NCBI GenBank assembly: GCA_030411725.1
Contig: MU839827.1
Location: 4,037,027 to 4,101,026, forward strand
Direction of reading: 5' to 3'
From: Echria macrotheca
Lineage: Eukaryota > Ascomycota > Sordariomycetes > Sordariales > Schizotheciaceae
DNA length: 64,000 bases
The translations under genes and the position numbers were made by a program. Below the pieces are notes generated by a model that did not search any database, was not told the DNA's origin, and worked only from the letters and a program-made list of their open reading frames with translations. Positions within the stretch are counted from its first letter, which is position 1; every line of letters starts with the position of its first letter. Shown here in pieces: positions 37,374-47,878 of the stretch.

Positions 37374-39325
37374 TCATTTCACCTGCTTCGATGATTTGCG
37401 AGAGTGGCCACCGTTCGCCGAAACCTTGGATGAAGCCCGATCCCTCGTTGGCAGCTCCTTGGCAGCTCCGTTGGCGGCCGGCGCCGGAGAGCTGGACGCA
37501 AAGTTGAAGGTCTGCGCGAGCCGGCGCTCCGTATTTTGACGGCTGTTGACAAAATCGGGATAGTTGAGCGTGAGCTCAACGGCACCGTTGACGATATTGT
37601 CCACAGCCTCAACACCGAGCATGAACGAGTGGTCCTGGTTGCCAACCTCGTATCTCCAGCTGCCGAAGCGGCCACGCGAGTAAATGTCCATGTCCTGAAG
37701 CTTGGGGAGTAGCTGCTTCAGCACGCCTTCTCTCTCGAGTGCCGGCGTAGGATAGCCGTGGTCGAACTTTCGGTGGTATGTCGAGACGACCTCGTCATCC
37801 GACTTGATCATGTCCGTGTTGATGAGGCCCTGAATGCAGTCCTTAAGCAGGTTCTCCTCGTCGACAGGCTTCATTGTCGACTGTGAGACCTCAAGCATGA
37901 TAGACCAGTATGGTCCCTCCTTGGCCTCGGTCGACTGAGGCTTGCTGCCGTCGGCCAGGTACAAGGTGGGAAGCTTAACATCGGCCTGCGGTTGGTTGTA
38001 GGGCGAATAGTTGGAGAAAATTGTGGCCCGATAGAAGGGGCAGTTGTCCTCGGGGAAGTACAGCTAACAAAATATTTAGTGAAGCTCTGAGTCATTGTCA
38101 GGGGTGGATATGCTTACCCAGCACTTGTCACCGATGCGCTCGGGGCGCTCACCACGAATGCCAACACCGATGACATGGGTTGAGGAGTAATAGAGACCCT
38201 TTGACAGAGTGATGAGCTCCTGGTTACCCATCTTCTCAACCAGTTGGTCAACGGCCATAGTATTGACCAGCTTGCCGTAGCCGATGGTGGTGCCGTCCTT
38301 CAGGGTTACGACCTTCTTCTCGGCATCGATCTTGGTGACCTCGCCCTTCTTGCCGTATCGCTTCTTCTCATCGGGTAGAGTGTCCGACACGGCGATCCAA
38401 ATACCACCAGTTCCGTCCCGGGCCGGGAATCGGAAGGTCGCGTTGGGGCCCCAGTTGCCAGCCGTCTTGTTGAGAATGACATTCCTGGTGACAAGCTTGA
38501 CATCTGGGGCGGCGACGCGCTCACCCAGCCACTGACATTGCATCTGCGCACGTGTCAGACCATTCTCAAGTCTCACCATTCCAGAGTCTCCTACCTTGGT
38601 GGTGGGCACCGCCCAGACCTTGTAGTTGTAAGGCCTCATGAAGATGTCGGCTACGCCCTCGCCGCACATGCGCACAATCCACTCATCAAAGTCCTTTGGC
38701 TTGGTGTTCGCGACGCGGCACTCCATGGCGGCATCGATCAGGCCATCAATACACTTTACCTGGTCGTCCTTGGGGAGCATCGAGATGTTGTTCTGGAACG
38801 GGTACGGGACCCAGAGGCCCTTGTACCGCACATACGAAATGCGCTGGTGAGTATACCAGTCATCCTTCTCCGGCAACGCCTCGTCCAGGCAGTCGTCGAA
38901 ATACTTGTAGTGCGAGAAGATGACATGTCCGCCGACATCGTAGAGCTGCAGAGAAGCGCTGTTAGCAGGGGATGTTGTTGAGCTTTCATATCCGCCTCGA
39001 GAAAGTAATCACTCACAAAACCCTCAGGTGTGACATCGGTCGACGCGAGACCACCGGCCTTGTCGTTGGCATCAACAATCAACCATGACGGGCCATTCTG
39101 TCGGCGATGTTAGCGATTGTCGCGAGGACTGCGGGGTAGTCTCTAGGAGCGGTGAAGCAACGCACGATGTGGTTCAAGCGCTTCGCAGCTCCCAGGCCGG
39201 TCGGGCCGGCGCCGATAACAAGGACATCGACGTTTCTGAACACAATCCGCATCAGCAATGGCCGTCTCGACAAAAAGATCATGCGCAGGGCGCTCGAGGG
39301 ACAAGGAAACCCACATGTCAGCCAT
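37374..39325 (-). CDS. glfA: UDP-galactopyranose mutase
   Basis: Six exons: 39325-39315, 39235-39166, 39097-39017, 38945-38595, 38543-38118 and 38063-37374. They give 542 residues with introns of 79, 68, 71, 51 and 54 bp. The first exon has only 11 nt (MAD plus two bases). The enzyme interconverts UDP-galactopyranose and UDP-galactofuranose using reduced FAD as a covalent catalyst, in the cytosol. Residues 12-17 (GAGPTG) begin the FAD-binding fold. VGGHVIFSH at 58-66 holds the mobile-loop His 61 of the fungal enzymes. MRPYNYKVWAVPTTK, SSTHVIGVGIRG and GRFGSWRYEVGNQDHSFM are signature blocks for substrate and flavin contacts. The C-terminus after ERRLAQTF is a Ser/Lys-rich tail, somewhat longer than in Aspergillus. 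The gene is divergent from a TPT-family transporter, the arrangement of glfA and glfB. Identification is very secure. Confidence 0.95.
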
Positions 39326-42039
39326 GGTGGAGCAAAGACAGCCCAACTTAGGATCGGCTTGTGCTAAGCTTGTTACTGAGGGTTTATGGCGTGTTCTTGC
39401 TCGGGCGGCTATCACGAAGACGCAGCTCAGCACGGGGCGGGATAGAGGAGGTGTTCAAGGAAGCGCTGTAACGGTCAAGACAACTCTGCTCGTCTAGCAG
39501 TTGTTATCATTTTGTTTCCTGGCTCCTTCGAATGAGGCCCCAAAAAAAGGAGAAGCGATGGAGGGGCTAAAATTATTCAACCAGGGGCTCGATTCTCAGT
39601 GGCTGGTCCAGGTGCGATGGAATGGCAGGGTGGGTCCCGCAAACGCAGCATCCCGGCCCGTCAGGCACCCATGCCCCCCATGCCCCCAGATACACATCTG
39701 AGATGCATCAGGAAGTACCGGGTACATCGCTATCATCCAAACTCGAGTGCCCATTGCATCGTAACATCTCGAAGCCCAGCTCCGATATGGCCTTGTTGGG
39801 ATGCGAACCATGGAAACAAAGTGAGAGCCTCGGATCAGTCATTCGGACTGATCGCCGACAGAGACAGCAGTGACGGGCTATTACCAAATCTGTCATCACT
39901 GACATCCAGAGATCAACACGACAGATGCAACTTCACCGCTGATTTGCCGTGATCTGCTCAGGCCGACTGCAGGTCTGTCGTTGGTTTATGTGAGTCGTCC
40001 ACAGCGAATGCGCGATTGAAGAAGCTTTTCCACTCTGCTGCTAATGGGATGATAAAGGTTCGAGGCTCGGAAGACAGACAGAAGTTGAGGCTCTCCACGA
40101 GTAGCCCGCAAGCGATGGCAAGTTGCTTCGTATCACCAAGAAATTGTTTCAAAATGGAATGAGCCTCGTCTGCGGCAACACTCCTGTTCTGTTGCAAGCG
40201 GATTTACAACATCCTTGTGTCCGGCTCCATGCTTGCCTCTACTCTCCTACCAATGGAACACAAACAGATCTTGGGTTGGACAGTCCAGCTGCACAGCAGA
40301 ACGCATATGCGCCAACGTAGGACGAGCCCCTCGAACCGGCCAACCGTGTTCTCATCACCTCATGTATCTCTCATCTTTGCACTCGGGACACATTGTTCTC
40401 AGACGAACATTGAACTGTTGTCTGGCGGCTAAGACGTAATGAGGATAGTCTAGAAGCGGCTGTCAGCCCCAGCCAACTCGACATGTCGTCATTCGCAGTT
40501 TCAGCTGCCCGCCTGTGCTGCTGACGGAGATAGCCGGCAACGGTCGCTCGATTGGCGGTGCCACTAAATTCGAAAGCCGAAACCACAAACACCAGGGTGA
40601 AGCTGGTTTCTTTTTTCTCCTGTGATCAAGCCGAGGGGACACAAGCACGTCGGTTGCTCGGCCTGCTGATGCGAGTCTTGGTTCCCGTCTTGGTCAATAC
40701 GGCATCCAGAGCCTGTCAAATCGGTAAAGTACAGAGAGCTCAGCGCAGCACAAGCGGACTTTTTCGAGGTCGCCCAAGTCTTGGTGCAGCTTTCATGACC
40801 AGAATCAGACCTCGAGCTTCAGGGTTGTTTACTGACATCGGGGGCGACTGTTCGTTGTCAAGCGACATCTCGAGATCTGAGCAATCCCCAAACAGCCATT
40901 CGCCAATTGAAAAGGGGCCGGGACTGGCCTGTCGTCATGGTCTGGTCAGCAATCAGTTCCCGGCATGCACAACATGTGGCCCACGGGTGGCTGCTGATTT
41001 GACGCTCGGTTGATGTCCTCGCAATTTGGTGTTGTACCTCGATACCAACCCGTTCCGTCCACCCTGGGAATTTGTTGGCAGGTTGTGGTGACTTTTTTCC
41101 GGGCTCATTAGCTGCTGGTTATCTCCGCATGAAGTTGGATTTTTAGGGACCCTTTTTTCTGGCTGCCGATGTCGCGCTCTCCAGGGTCCAGAGTGCCAGG
41201 GCGATCAAGTACCCGGTACCTTGATAGTGTGAGAGTCTACCAAGCCGTCTATCCGCGAGGCAGTGTCTCTCGGCGTTCCTTCTGCAGCGTGCGGCGCATG
41301 TCGACCAGTTCCACCCGTGTTCAAAGTCACTTCGTATTGGCTTACGTACCCCCAACACTGAGCAGCGCTCTCCTGACGAGCATGGCGTCAGAAGTGGAAA
41401 GCGTTGGAGACTGATGTGCACCGCTATGGAGTTGCAAAGGCGTGTCGGACCCCTAAAATTTTGGTGATGTGTTTGGTTTGGGCGCAGATCCAAGTTTTGC
41501 GGTATGGAATAGAGAGCATTGCATGGTGGGTGCTCGTTGATGGGCACGTTGATTAACCTTTTTGGTTGGGCCAGGCTCCAATTTCCCAGCCGGAAAGCGT
41601 TGATTGGCAAACAGCCTCAGCCTCCCACGCCCGCCAACCCACCCAAAAATTACGGAATCCTCCCTATTCTCGACTTCCTTGGCCACGCCACACCAGCGAC
41701 CCCTTCTTTCTCCTTTTCACATCCCCTCCCTCCTCCCCTCGCAGGATCGCGAGCTCAGACGAGTCGGCCCATCGACCAGATCCGAACGGACCGATACCCG
41801 TCGAATACCTTCTCACCAGGACCGAAGCAATTGCGCGTTGTTGCCGACAAAAATTGCGAATCCTCCACGGTCGTAACAGGCTTTGACCATCCACTCGTTT
41901 CACCAAGTCAAACATTCGCCCGCGGCGCGCAATCGACCCACCGATTTTTTTTCTCTCTCTCCGTGCTCTGCGCGCTTCGTTCTACAAAACCGTTTAATCC
42001 ATCGAGAAGTCTTATCGCGCCCGCTTCCACGTCGCCAAA
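39326..42039. other. Shared upstream region of the galactofuranose pair, no gene seen
   Basis: 2.7 kb between the two divergent starts. The best unexplained frame is 79 codons on the minus strand at 39958-40197, whose translation has a natural-looking composition but no family and no clear partner exon. The 3' part, about 41.6-42.04 kb, is pyrimidine-rich and probably the 5' leader of the transporter. Confidence 0.5.
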
Positions 42040-43459
42040 ATGGGTATCGACGAAAAGTCGCGAGCCTCGGGCGAGTCGCCTCGAGAGGCCAACAACGGCT
42101 CTATCCTGCCCACCGTCAATCCTGACGCCGAAAAGTCACAACCCTCGGGCTCTTCCATCCATCCGGCGTTCTACGTGGTGTGAGTCAATCAGAATCCGCG
42201 TCCGGCATATCGCTTTGGAGTCGAGTTAACACTCTTGGCCAGGGGATGGATCAGTATCAGCTCGTCGGTTATCTTGTTCAACAAATGGATTCTGTCGACA
42301 CTCGATTTCAGTAAGAAGACAATTTTTCTTCCAGATTCAGTAGAGATGCTAAGACGGCATAGGTTACCCGGTTATCCTGACGACGTACCACCTGACATTT
42401 GCGACCATCATGACCCAGATCATGGCCCGATACACTACGCTCCTCGACGGCAGGAAATCGGTCAAGATGACCGGCAGGGTATACCTACGCGCTATCGTCC
42501 CAATTGGTTTCTTCTTCAGCTTGAGCCTGATTTGCGGCAATTTGACGTACCTATACCTCAGCGTTGCCTTCATCCAGATGCTCAAGGTGAGCCGCGACAT
42601 GCTGTTCCTGTTTCCGGCTGGCTGCTAACCCGTATCAGGCTACGATGCCCGTGGCTGTCCTTCTTTCGAGCTGGGCTCTCGGCGTGTCTACCCCTAACAT
42701 CAAAGTGTTCGCCAACGTGTCGATCATCGTTCTCGGAGTGATCATTGCCTCGATCGGTGAGATCAAGTTTGTCTGGATCGGTGTCATCTACCAGATTGGC
42801 GGTGTCATTTTCGAGGCGCTCCGTCTTACCATGGTCCAGCGTCTCCTGAGCTCTGCCGAGTTCAAGATGGACCCCCTGGTATCCGTCTATTACTTTGCTC
42901 CTGTGTGCGCCATTATCAACTTTGTCGTTGCCCTCGTGTGGGAGGTCCCCCGAGTCACCATGGCTGAGGTGTACAATGTTGGCCTGTTCACTTTCTTCCT
43001 CAACGGTCTCTGCGCCTTCATGCTCAACTTTTCGGTTGTTCTTCTGGTAGGATTTCTAACAGGTTCACTGCCTTGCCAAATGCTAATGCATCTTAGATCG
43101 GCAAGACGTCGTCGCTTGTGCTCACGCTCTGCGGTGTTCTCAAGGATATCCTCCTTGTTTGTGCCTCGATTCTCATCTGGGGCACCCAGGTTACCGCGCT
43201 TCAGTTCTTCGGCTACAGCATTGCGCTTGGTGGCATGGTCTACTACAAGCTTGGCTACGAGGCGATCAAGGGCTATGCCGGGGAGGCCAACCGGCAATGG
43301 GCTGACTTTGGGAACCGACAGCCGGTGCTCCGCCGTATCTCGGTCATTGCGCTTGTTTTGTTGACCATGTTTGTCCTGCTGGGTGGTCTTGCGCCTGCAA
43401 GTGGCATTGACCCGAAGGATTACATTCACGGGGCCAAGTCCAAGATGGGCATGTCCTAG
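42040..43459 (+). CDS. glfB: TPT-family nucleotide-sugar transporter, probable UDP-galactofuranose transporter
   Basis: Five exons (42040-42179, 42243-42310, 42363-42586, 42639-43046, 43097-43459) join to 400 residues with introns of 63, 52, 52 and 50 bp. The start context is good (GCCAAAATGG). A polar N-terminal tail of about 47 residues precedes the membrane part, which begins with the family block WISISSSVILFNKWIL and continues through about ten hydrophobic segments. FIQMLKATMPV, the KxT-type segment GKTSSLVLTLCGVLKD and YYKLGYE are typical of the triose-phosphate/nucleotide-sugar translocator family (Golgi or ER antiporters). The specific substrate is inferred from position: in Aspergillus fumigatus the UDP-galactofuranose transporter gene glfB lies next to the mutase gene glfA, as here. 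A different nucleotide-sugar substrate remains possible. The residue at the second splice junction (Ser) is tentative. Confidence 0.8.
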
Positions 43460-44801
43460 GTCGGTTCATACAGCAGGGAAATGAACCGAGTGGCCGCTGC
43501 TCTCCATGCGACCACACTTTACGAGCCTGTTTCGATGTCTCGGGATACTTGCCGGAATTCGCCGAGAAACAGTTTGCATCATAAACTGCCACTTGGTATT
43601 TGGGCTTTGTCATCTACAAGACTCGGGCAAGTACCATGATGGGAAAAACACACGACAGTTACTTCGGGTACATAGTTGCAGCATTTTCTCGCTTTCCATC
43701 TGCGCACCGCTTTTTTTGTCTCCGCACATCGAAAGGAGAAAAGAAATGGCTGCTGCGGTGATGGTAGCCTTTTTGTTTTTCTTTTTAGACCTCTAAGCCC
43801 CTCCTAATATCCGGTTATTATGCAAATCATCATAGAGAGAGAAAGGGAGAGAAGGGAGAAGGCTGTGTATTTTGTTTTGGGCAAAGGGTGTTTTAGAGCG
43901 AGATAATGGTTCTCCGGGGTAAACAGTTTGTTGGGCTGGGGAGCGGGTTAAGGTTCCTGTGCCTGGTTGCGCAAATGATGGGTATGGTGGTGGGAGGACA
44001 TTCAATGTACGGATAGTGCAGTTGAGGGAATAGATGCATTAATTGGCAACGTGTTAAAATGTGCGTGTTTTTCTGGTGGTGTAGGTTTGCGGGATGTCAT
44101 GGCATACTCTCTCTCTCTCTCTCATGAGCAGTATAGCACGTATTGTATTGTAAACTACATTGACGGACTGACTACCCCTTCACTACCTTGCGAGATGGCC
44201 CGTACAGGACCTTAACTTCGGCCATGGAAAGAATAGCTGTTTTGACTTGAGTATGAGCATGAGGAAGAAGCATAGGTAGGTAGGGAGGGAGAGAGGGACG
44301 CAGCCAGACAGACCATTTGTGGGAAATCACTAGGTATCCCATCCCCAAGCCGGCAGGGTCGGAGAGCGTACCTTCTTTTTGAGATCGTTGGTTGGCAACA
44401 TGGCAGAGTTCACGCCCCCACGCATGAATAAGAAGTCACATCTCAACCAGACACCAGGACATATATCTCATAAAGCACGATCATCATTTCTCCTAGCTGC
44501 CCGCGAATTACGTGGACGCCCCTCTCTACTGCAGCCCATCCCAAATGTGCCCAGGTGCCTCGAGACGCCGTTCAATGATGCTACTACGCCCTGGCCAAGG
44601 GGGGTGCTTTTTCATTCATCTGGTTTTCACGGGACACAGACTCTTTCTTTTTTTGTGTCGTTCAATTGCCGTGAAATTCAGCTAATGTGAGCCCTCTCTC
44701 TTGGATTTTCAATTCCCAGATGAATGCTGCTGTAAAAGACATACAGCCCCAGAACCCAAATTCGCCCCGCCCCCCAAAAGCCGACTGAGGAGAAAAACCG
44801 A
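43460..44801. other. Convergent 3' flanks, no gene seen
   Basis: Between the convergent transporter (plus) and ribosomal protein L27 (minus) genes. Contains a (CT)n run at 44107-44123 and GGTAGGTAGGG-type sequence near 44275. No coding frame with a domain. Confidence 0.65.
44107..44123. repeat. (CT)n dinucleotide run
   Basis: Eight perfect CT units in the noncoding 3' flank of the transporter gene. Confidence 0.8.
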
Positions 44802-45487
44802 TCAAAACTCTGGAGACAACAGTTAGCCGGTGTTGAGACAGAGGGGGGAGAGGGCAGAAACATACTCAGAGGGGTAAAGAACCACCGGTTCTTTCCACTC
44901 GTGTAGCGCTCCTCCAGCACCTTCTTAACCGTCTTCTTGGCGTCCTCGCGCTGGCTGACCTCCTTGAATGTGTCGGACGAGACGACGCCCTTGAGGCCCT
45001 CGAGCTCGAGCGTGTAGCGGGTGGGCATGAGGTGGTTGTAGTTAATAACCTTGATGAACGGCTTAACCTTGGACCGCTTTTCTTGCCGCGCCTTGCTCAT
45101 GCGGCGCGTGATCTTGCTCGGGTACCGCTCGATGCCGGCGACGAGGGCGTGGCCGTAGGGGTAGGCCTTGGTGCCGTTGTCGACGGGCTGGATGATCACC
45201 ACCTGTGGAGAGAACCTGGGTTAGCATTTTCGGTCCTCGTATTCATATCTTTCGCTCGAATGGATTGTCGGTGGTCTCGCTGCCCTCCCCCCTCGTTTTC
45301 GATGTTGCTCGGTGGAATCCCAACCCCATGATCTTGCTCCTGCTCCGTATGACGACTGAAAAATTCCCAGCTCTTCCCAGCGACACGAATCAATCCGGAG
45401 GGGTAGTGTCTCTGCGTTGCGTACCTTCTTGCCGGCATAGCGACCGCGGGTGACGAGGCACACTCTCGATGTCTTGAGGAACTTCAT
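44802..45487 (-). CDS. RPL27: Large ribosomal subunit protein eL27
   Basis: Three coding exons, 45487-45425, 45202-44866 and 44809-44802, encode 135 residues, the family length. The first intron is 222 bp, long for this genome but common in ribosomal protein genes; the second is 56 bp. The final exon has only 8 nt and completes Lys-Phe-stop. The protein starts MKFLKTSRVCLVTRGRYAGKK (KOW-type N-terminus) and continues with the eL27 blocks YGHALVAGIERYP, KRSKVKPFIKVINYNHLMPT and SGKNRWFFTPLKF. A further 82-bp intron lies in the 5' leader. It is part of the 60S subunit. It is divergent from the Nce101-like gene, with about 400 bp between the start codons. Confidence 0.95.
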
Positions 45488-45497
45488 TGTGTCGGTT

Positions 45498-45579
45498 CTG
45501 TGCAGAAAATGAAGCTGTCAGCAGCGAACAAAAAAGGTGTAACCAGCGATAAGCGGCATCTTGACAGCAGACAACTTAC
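45498..45579 (-). other. Probable 5'-leader intron of RPL27
   Basis: Reading on the minus strand, ATCAG/GTAAGTTG at 45579 and TTCTGCACAG at 45498 frame an 82-bp intron that ends 10 nt before the RPL27 start codon. Leader introns are usual in fungal ribosomal protein genes and often raise expression. This is deduced from splice signals only. Confidence 0.6.
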
Positions 45580-45883
45580 CTGATATTTCCCTCGGACCTG
45601 GGTTGTCGATGGGGTGGCGCGCAAGGAGTGAGTGCAGAACCGTGTTGGAAGAGTTCGCCAAATAATTTCACTTTGTGGGTTGTCAAAATTCCGGCGTGCG
45701 GCAGCAAATGGGAGGGGTATGACTAAGCAGAGTCCGTGCACGGTCGCGGCTCTGGCAGCTTGGCTCTTTTGTGGGGCTCTGGCTTTGCAGCTCTCAACTT
45801 CTTCCAATCGAGCTCAGCTTGGGACCACGTCTATCTCTCCACAATCGCTGCAGACGCCTCAAAAACACTACACACGAGACAAC

Positions 45884-46116
45884 ATGGCGGCCCCGGCATA
45901 TATCATTTCTCGCGTTGCGGATCCGATTTTTGGAGTGGCAATGGGTGTCGCTGCTGCGGTGCTGAGGATCAACCGCGAGGAGAAGGAGAAGGGCAAGAGC
46001 ACCCAGGACACGATTCAAGCTTTTCGTCGGTATGTCGTCGGCATCGCCTGCTTGGGCTGCGTCTAACGATATCTCGATTTAGGCGCCTAGGAAATGTGAC
46101 AGCAAAAAGCTCATAA
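45884..46116 (+). CDS. Nce101-like small membrane protein (non-classical export protein family)
   Basis: Two exons, 45884-46029 and 46083-46116, give 59 residues; the 53-bp intron has a TCTAACG branch and TTTAG acceptor. The unspliced frame would add unrelated residues, and splicing restores the FRRRLG end. The N-terminal PAYIISRVADPIFGVAMG leads into one membrane helix (about residues 11-28), followed by the charged INREEKEKGKST segment. This resembles the short Nce101 proteins of fungi, named for a screen of leaderless-protein export in yeast; the molecular function is not known. The open frame continues upstream to an earlier ATG at 45632, but conservation as recalled begins at the Met of 45884 (context AACATGG). 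Family assignment comes from memory of the DPIFAV-type motif and is moderately sure; the gene model itself is good. Confidence 0.75.
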
Positions 46117-46262
46117 ATTGCTATTTCACTCCCCGGTGTCCCTTGTACGACAGACAGGCTATCCCCCAACCGAACGCCATCAAGCTATGCGATGTCATGA
46201 CTAAATAATGCTCAATTGTACAATCAACGCCATATCTCACACCGAGCCTCTCGGATCTCAGC

Positions 46263-47066
46263 CTATGCAGCAAAGTCCGGGCCGTACTCTTTCTTCATTG
46301 CCTCGCGGACCATCTGCCCGCACAGCTTGGCAGTCGGATTTGTGCTCACGGCGAGCCCCTTGGCGATCTCGTTGCCGTATCTTCCACCCATGGCAAAGTC
46401 GCGAGACGCACTCTCTTCGAAATCTAGCTTTGACCAAGCACCCTCGCGCCTCCCTCCTGGCGCCGAAACCGCACCACCCGAGGCAAGCAGCTTGGATGTC
46501 ATAAGATAGATGGCGGCGCGCTGGGTGTGTGCCAGCGACAGCGTCCTTGCGGCTTGGGGGGACATTCGGGGGGATTTTCCAGCTGGTGTGAGCAGAGAGA
46601 TGGCTTGCTCCAGATCGGAGAGCACCGTCTCGGCCGCCTGCAGTCTTTCGGCTTGTTCGGTTTTCCTGATAAGCGCCTGGGGCGGTTGTGGGGCGTTGGC
46701 TAGCAACATGGTGTCGCCGTAGAGCCGCCGCAGCGCTTGTGCTCTGTTGTTACGTGCGCTGGCATAATGAGGGCACTCGTTGATGATGTCGCCGAACCTT
46801 GCGACACAGTCGCGGTATCCTTGGATGATGGTCGTCTCGAGTTTGTCTCCAGAGGGTTGCCCTGCATACTGGGTCTCGAGTTGTTGAATGGCCAGTATGA
46901 TTTCGCGCTCTCGGCCAGCTAAGCTGGCGTATGTTTCGGTATCTCGGATGTGGGGGTCCTTGGGAAGGCTGTTGTCGACAAAAACGGCAAGGGACGGGTC
47001 CGACTCGGGATCCTTGATTATTTCGAGGATGTTGAGATCGCGCCGGCTGAGAGATAGAAACGCCAT
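46263..47066 (-). CDS. TTC36-like tetratricopeptide repeat protein
   Basis: Single exon, 267 residues. The central part ECPHYASARNNRAQALRRLYGD (around residues 97-118) is a TPR helix pair with the NNRAQA signature of tetratricopeptide repeat protein 36. It is followed by a DLEQAISL repeat helix, SLAHTQRAAIYL, and SRDFAMGGRYGNEIAKGLAV. The C-terminal block NPTAKLCGQMVREAMKKEYG closely follows the NPYAALCNRML-type end of the animal protein. The fungal form is longer, with inserts around 120-140 and 200-215. In mouse, TTC36 binds 4-hydroxyphenylpyruvate dioxygenase and protects it from ubiquitin-driven breakdown. Here the gene is head-to-head with that dioxygenase gene, 812 bp between start codons. 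Expected cytosolic adaptor with no enzyme activity. Family is clear from motifs; the role is inferred. Confidence 0.85.
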   Translation of the reverse strand: MAFLSLSRRDLNILEIIKDPESDPSLAVFVDNSLPKDPHIRDTETYASLAGREREIILAIQQLETQYAGQPSGDKLETTIIQGYRDCVARFGDIINECPHYASARNNRAQALRRLYGDTMLLANAPQPPQALIRKTEQAERLQAAETVLSDLEQAISLLTPAGKSPRMSPQAARTLSLAHTQRAAIYLMTSKLLASGGAVSAPGGRREGAWSKLDFEESASRDFAMGGRYGNEIAKGLAVSTNPTAKLCGQMVREAMKKEYGPDFAA

Positions 47067-47878
47067 GGCTACTGATTCTGCGGAAGGGACTGCAATATGC
47101 GTGGGTTGACTTTGGAAGTTCCAGAAACAAAACCGGGGTGCAGAGAGATGGACGGCCGAAACTAGACAGCGACAATCGAGGTTTCTTTTACCGATTCACT
47201 TCTGCGGCCGCCACAACAGCACGCGGGGATATTGTGCCGGACTTGCGCGGAGGTCTTGTATCTCGCCTTAGCCTACCACAGGCATGCTACGAGAGGAATG
47301 TCGTTAGCAAGCAATTCTGTCAACGTTTCCCGAGCGGACGTTAAGCCGAGCTCTGGAGATAACAGATACGGCGAGGGGTCTCGGCAATGCGCGGCTTAGC
47401 GCGGCTTTGGACGCGACGGTGGTGTTCCGCGCCGACCGCAAGCAGCCTCCTTCCCTCCTTCCATGACGGCGCTGACACGGCCCATTTGGCTCGGCCTGGT
47501 CATCATTGTACAGTGCGGACCTCATGATCAGGTCCGGAGTGTCGGATTGGCAGGCCCTATTGTATCGGCGCTGGAGGATACTAGATGACAATCCGGAGGT
47601 GGGACCCGGCTTGGATTCGCCATGCAAGATATCCATATGATTTGTGTACACTGTCGAGATAGGAAGGTTGGAGACAGACAGATGTTGCGGATGTCGTGGA
47701 TGCTTTGGTTAAGCCGAGCCGGGCTCTGTCCGTCTCATTCCCCGCCAGTGTCTGTCCTTCTATATATATCCCGACAGGCTGTTTCTTCAACTCTTAAAGA
47801 AAGACAGATCTGTTGCATCTGATCATTTCCTTTTTTGTTTGTCTCGAGGGTTCGATTCTCCAAAACTGCTGAGTGAGC
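47067..47878. promoter_or_regulatory. Bidirectional promoter of the TTC36-like and HPPD genes
   Basis: 812 bp between two divergent start codons, with no coding frame of its own. On the HPPD side, a TATATATAT element at 47761-47769 lies 110 nt before the start codon. A near-palindrome at 47516-47536 is the most prominent internal motif. Co-regulation of the two genes is a reasonable inference. Confidence 0.6.
47516..47536. promoter_or_regulatory. CGG/CCG near-palindrome, candidate Zn2Cys6 binding site
   Basis: CGGACCT, seven bases, then AGGTCCG. The 21-bp element is palindromic except for one pair next to the centre. Everted or inverted CGG triplets with a fixed spacer are the usual target of fungal Zn2Cys6 dimers, and tyrosine-catabolic genes in Aspergillus are controlled by such a regulator (HmgR). 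Whether this is its site is not known. Confidence 0.45.

Noticed and set aside
39958..40197. 79-codon minus-strand frame with natural-looking composition (includes HSILKQFLGDTKQLAIACG)
   Set aside because: An in-frame stop lies just upstream, I found no convincing splice partner and no family. It stays a weak candidate for an exon.
47840..47870. GGTTCGATTCTCC resembling a tRNA B-box
   Set aside because: No A-box or cloverleaf can be drawn around it, and it lies in the HPPD 5' leader.
47873..47878. GTG codon two codons before the HPPD ATG as a start
   Set aside because: Nuclear fungal genes start at ATG in the normal case; the ATG at 47879 is used.
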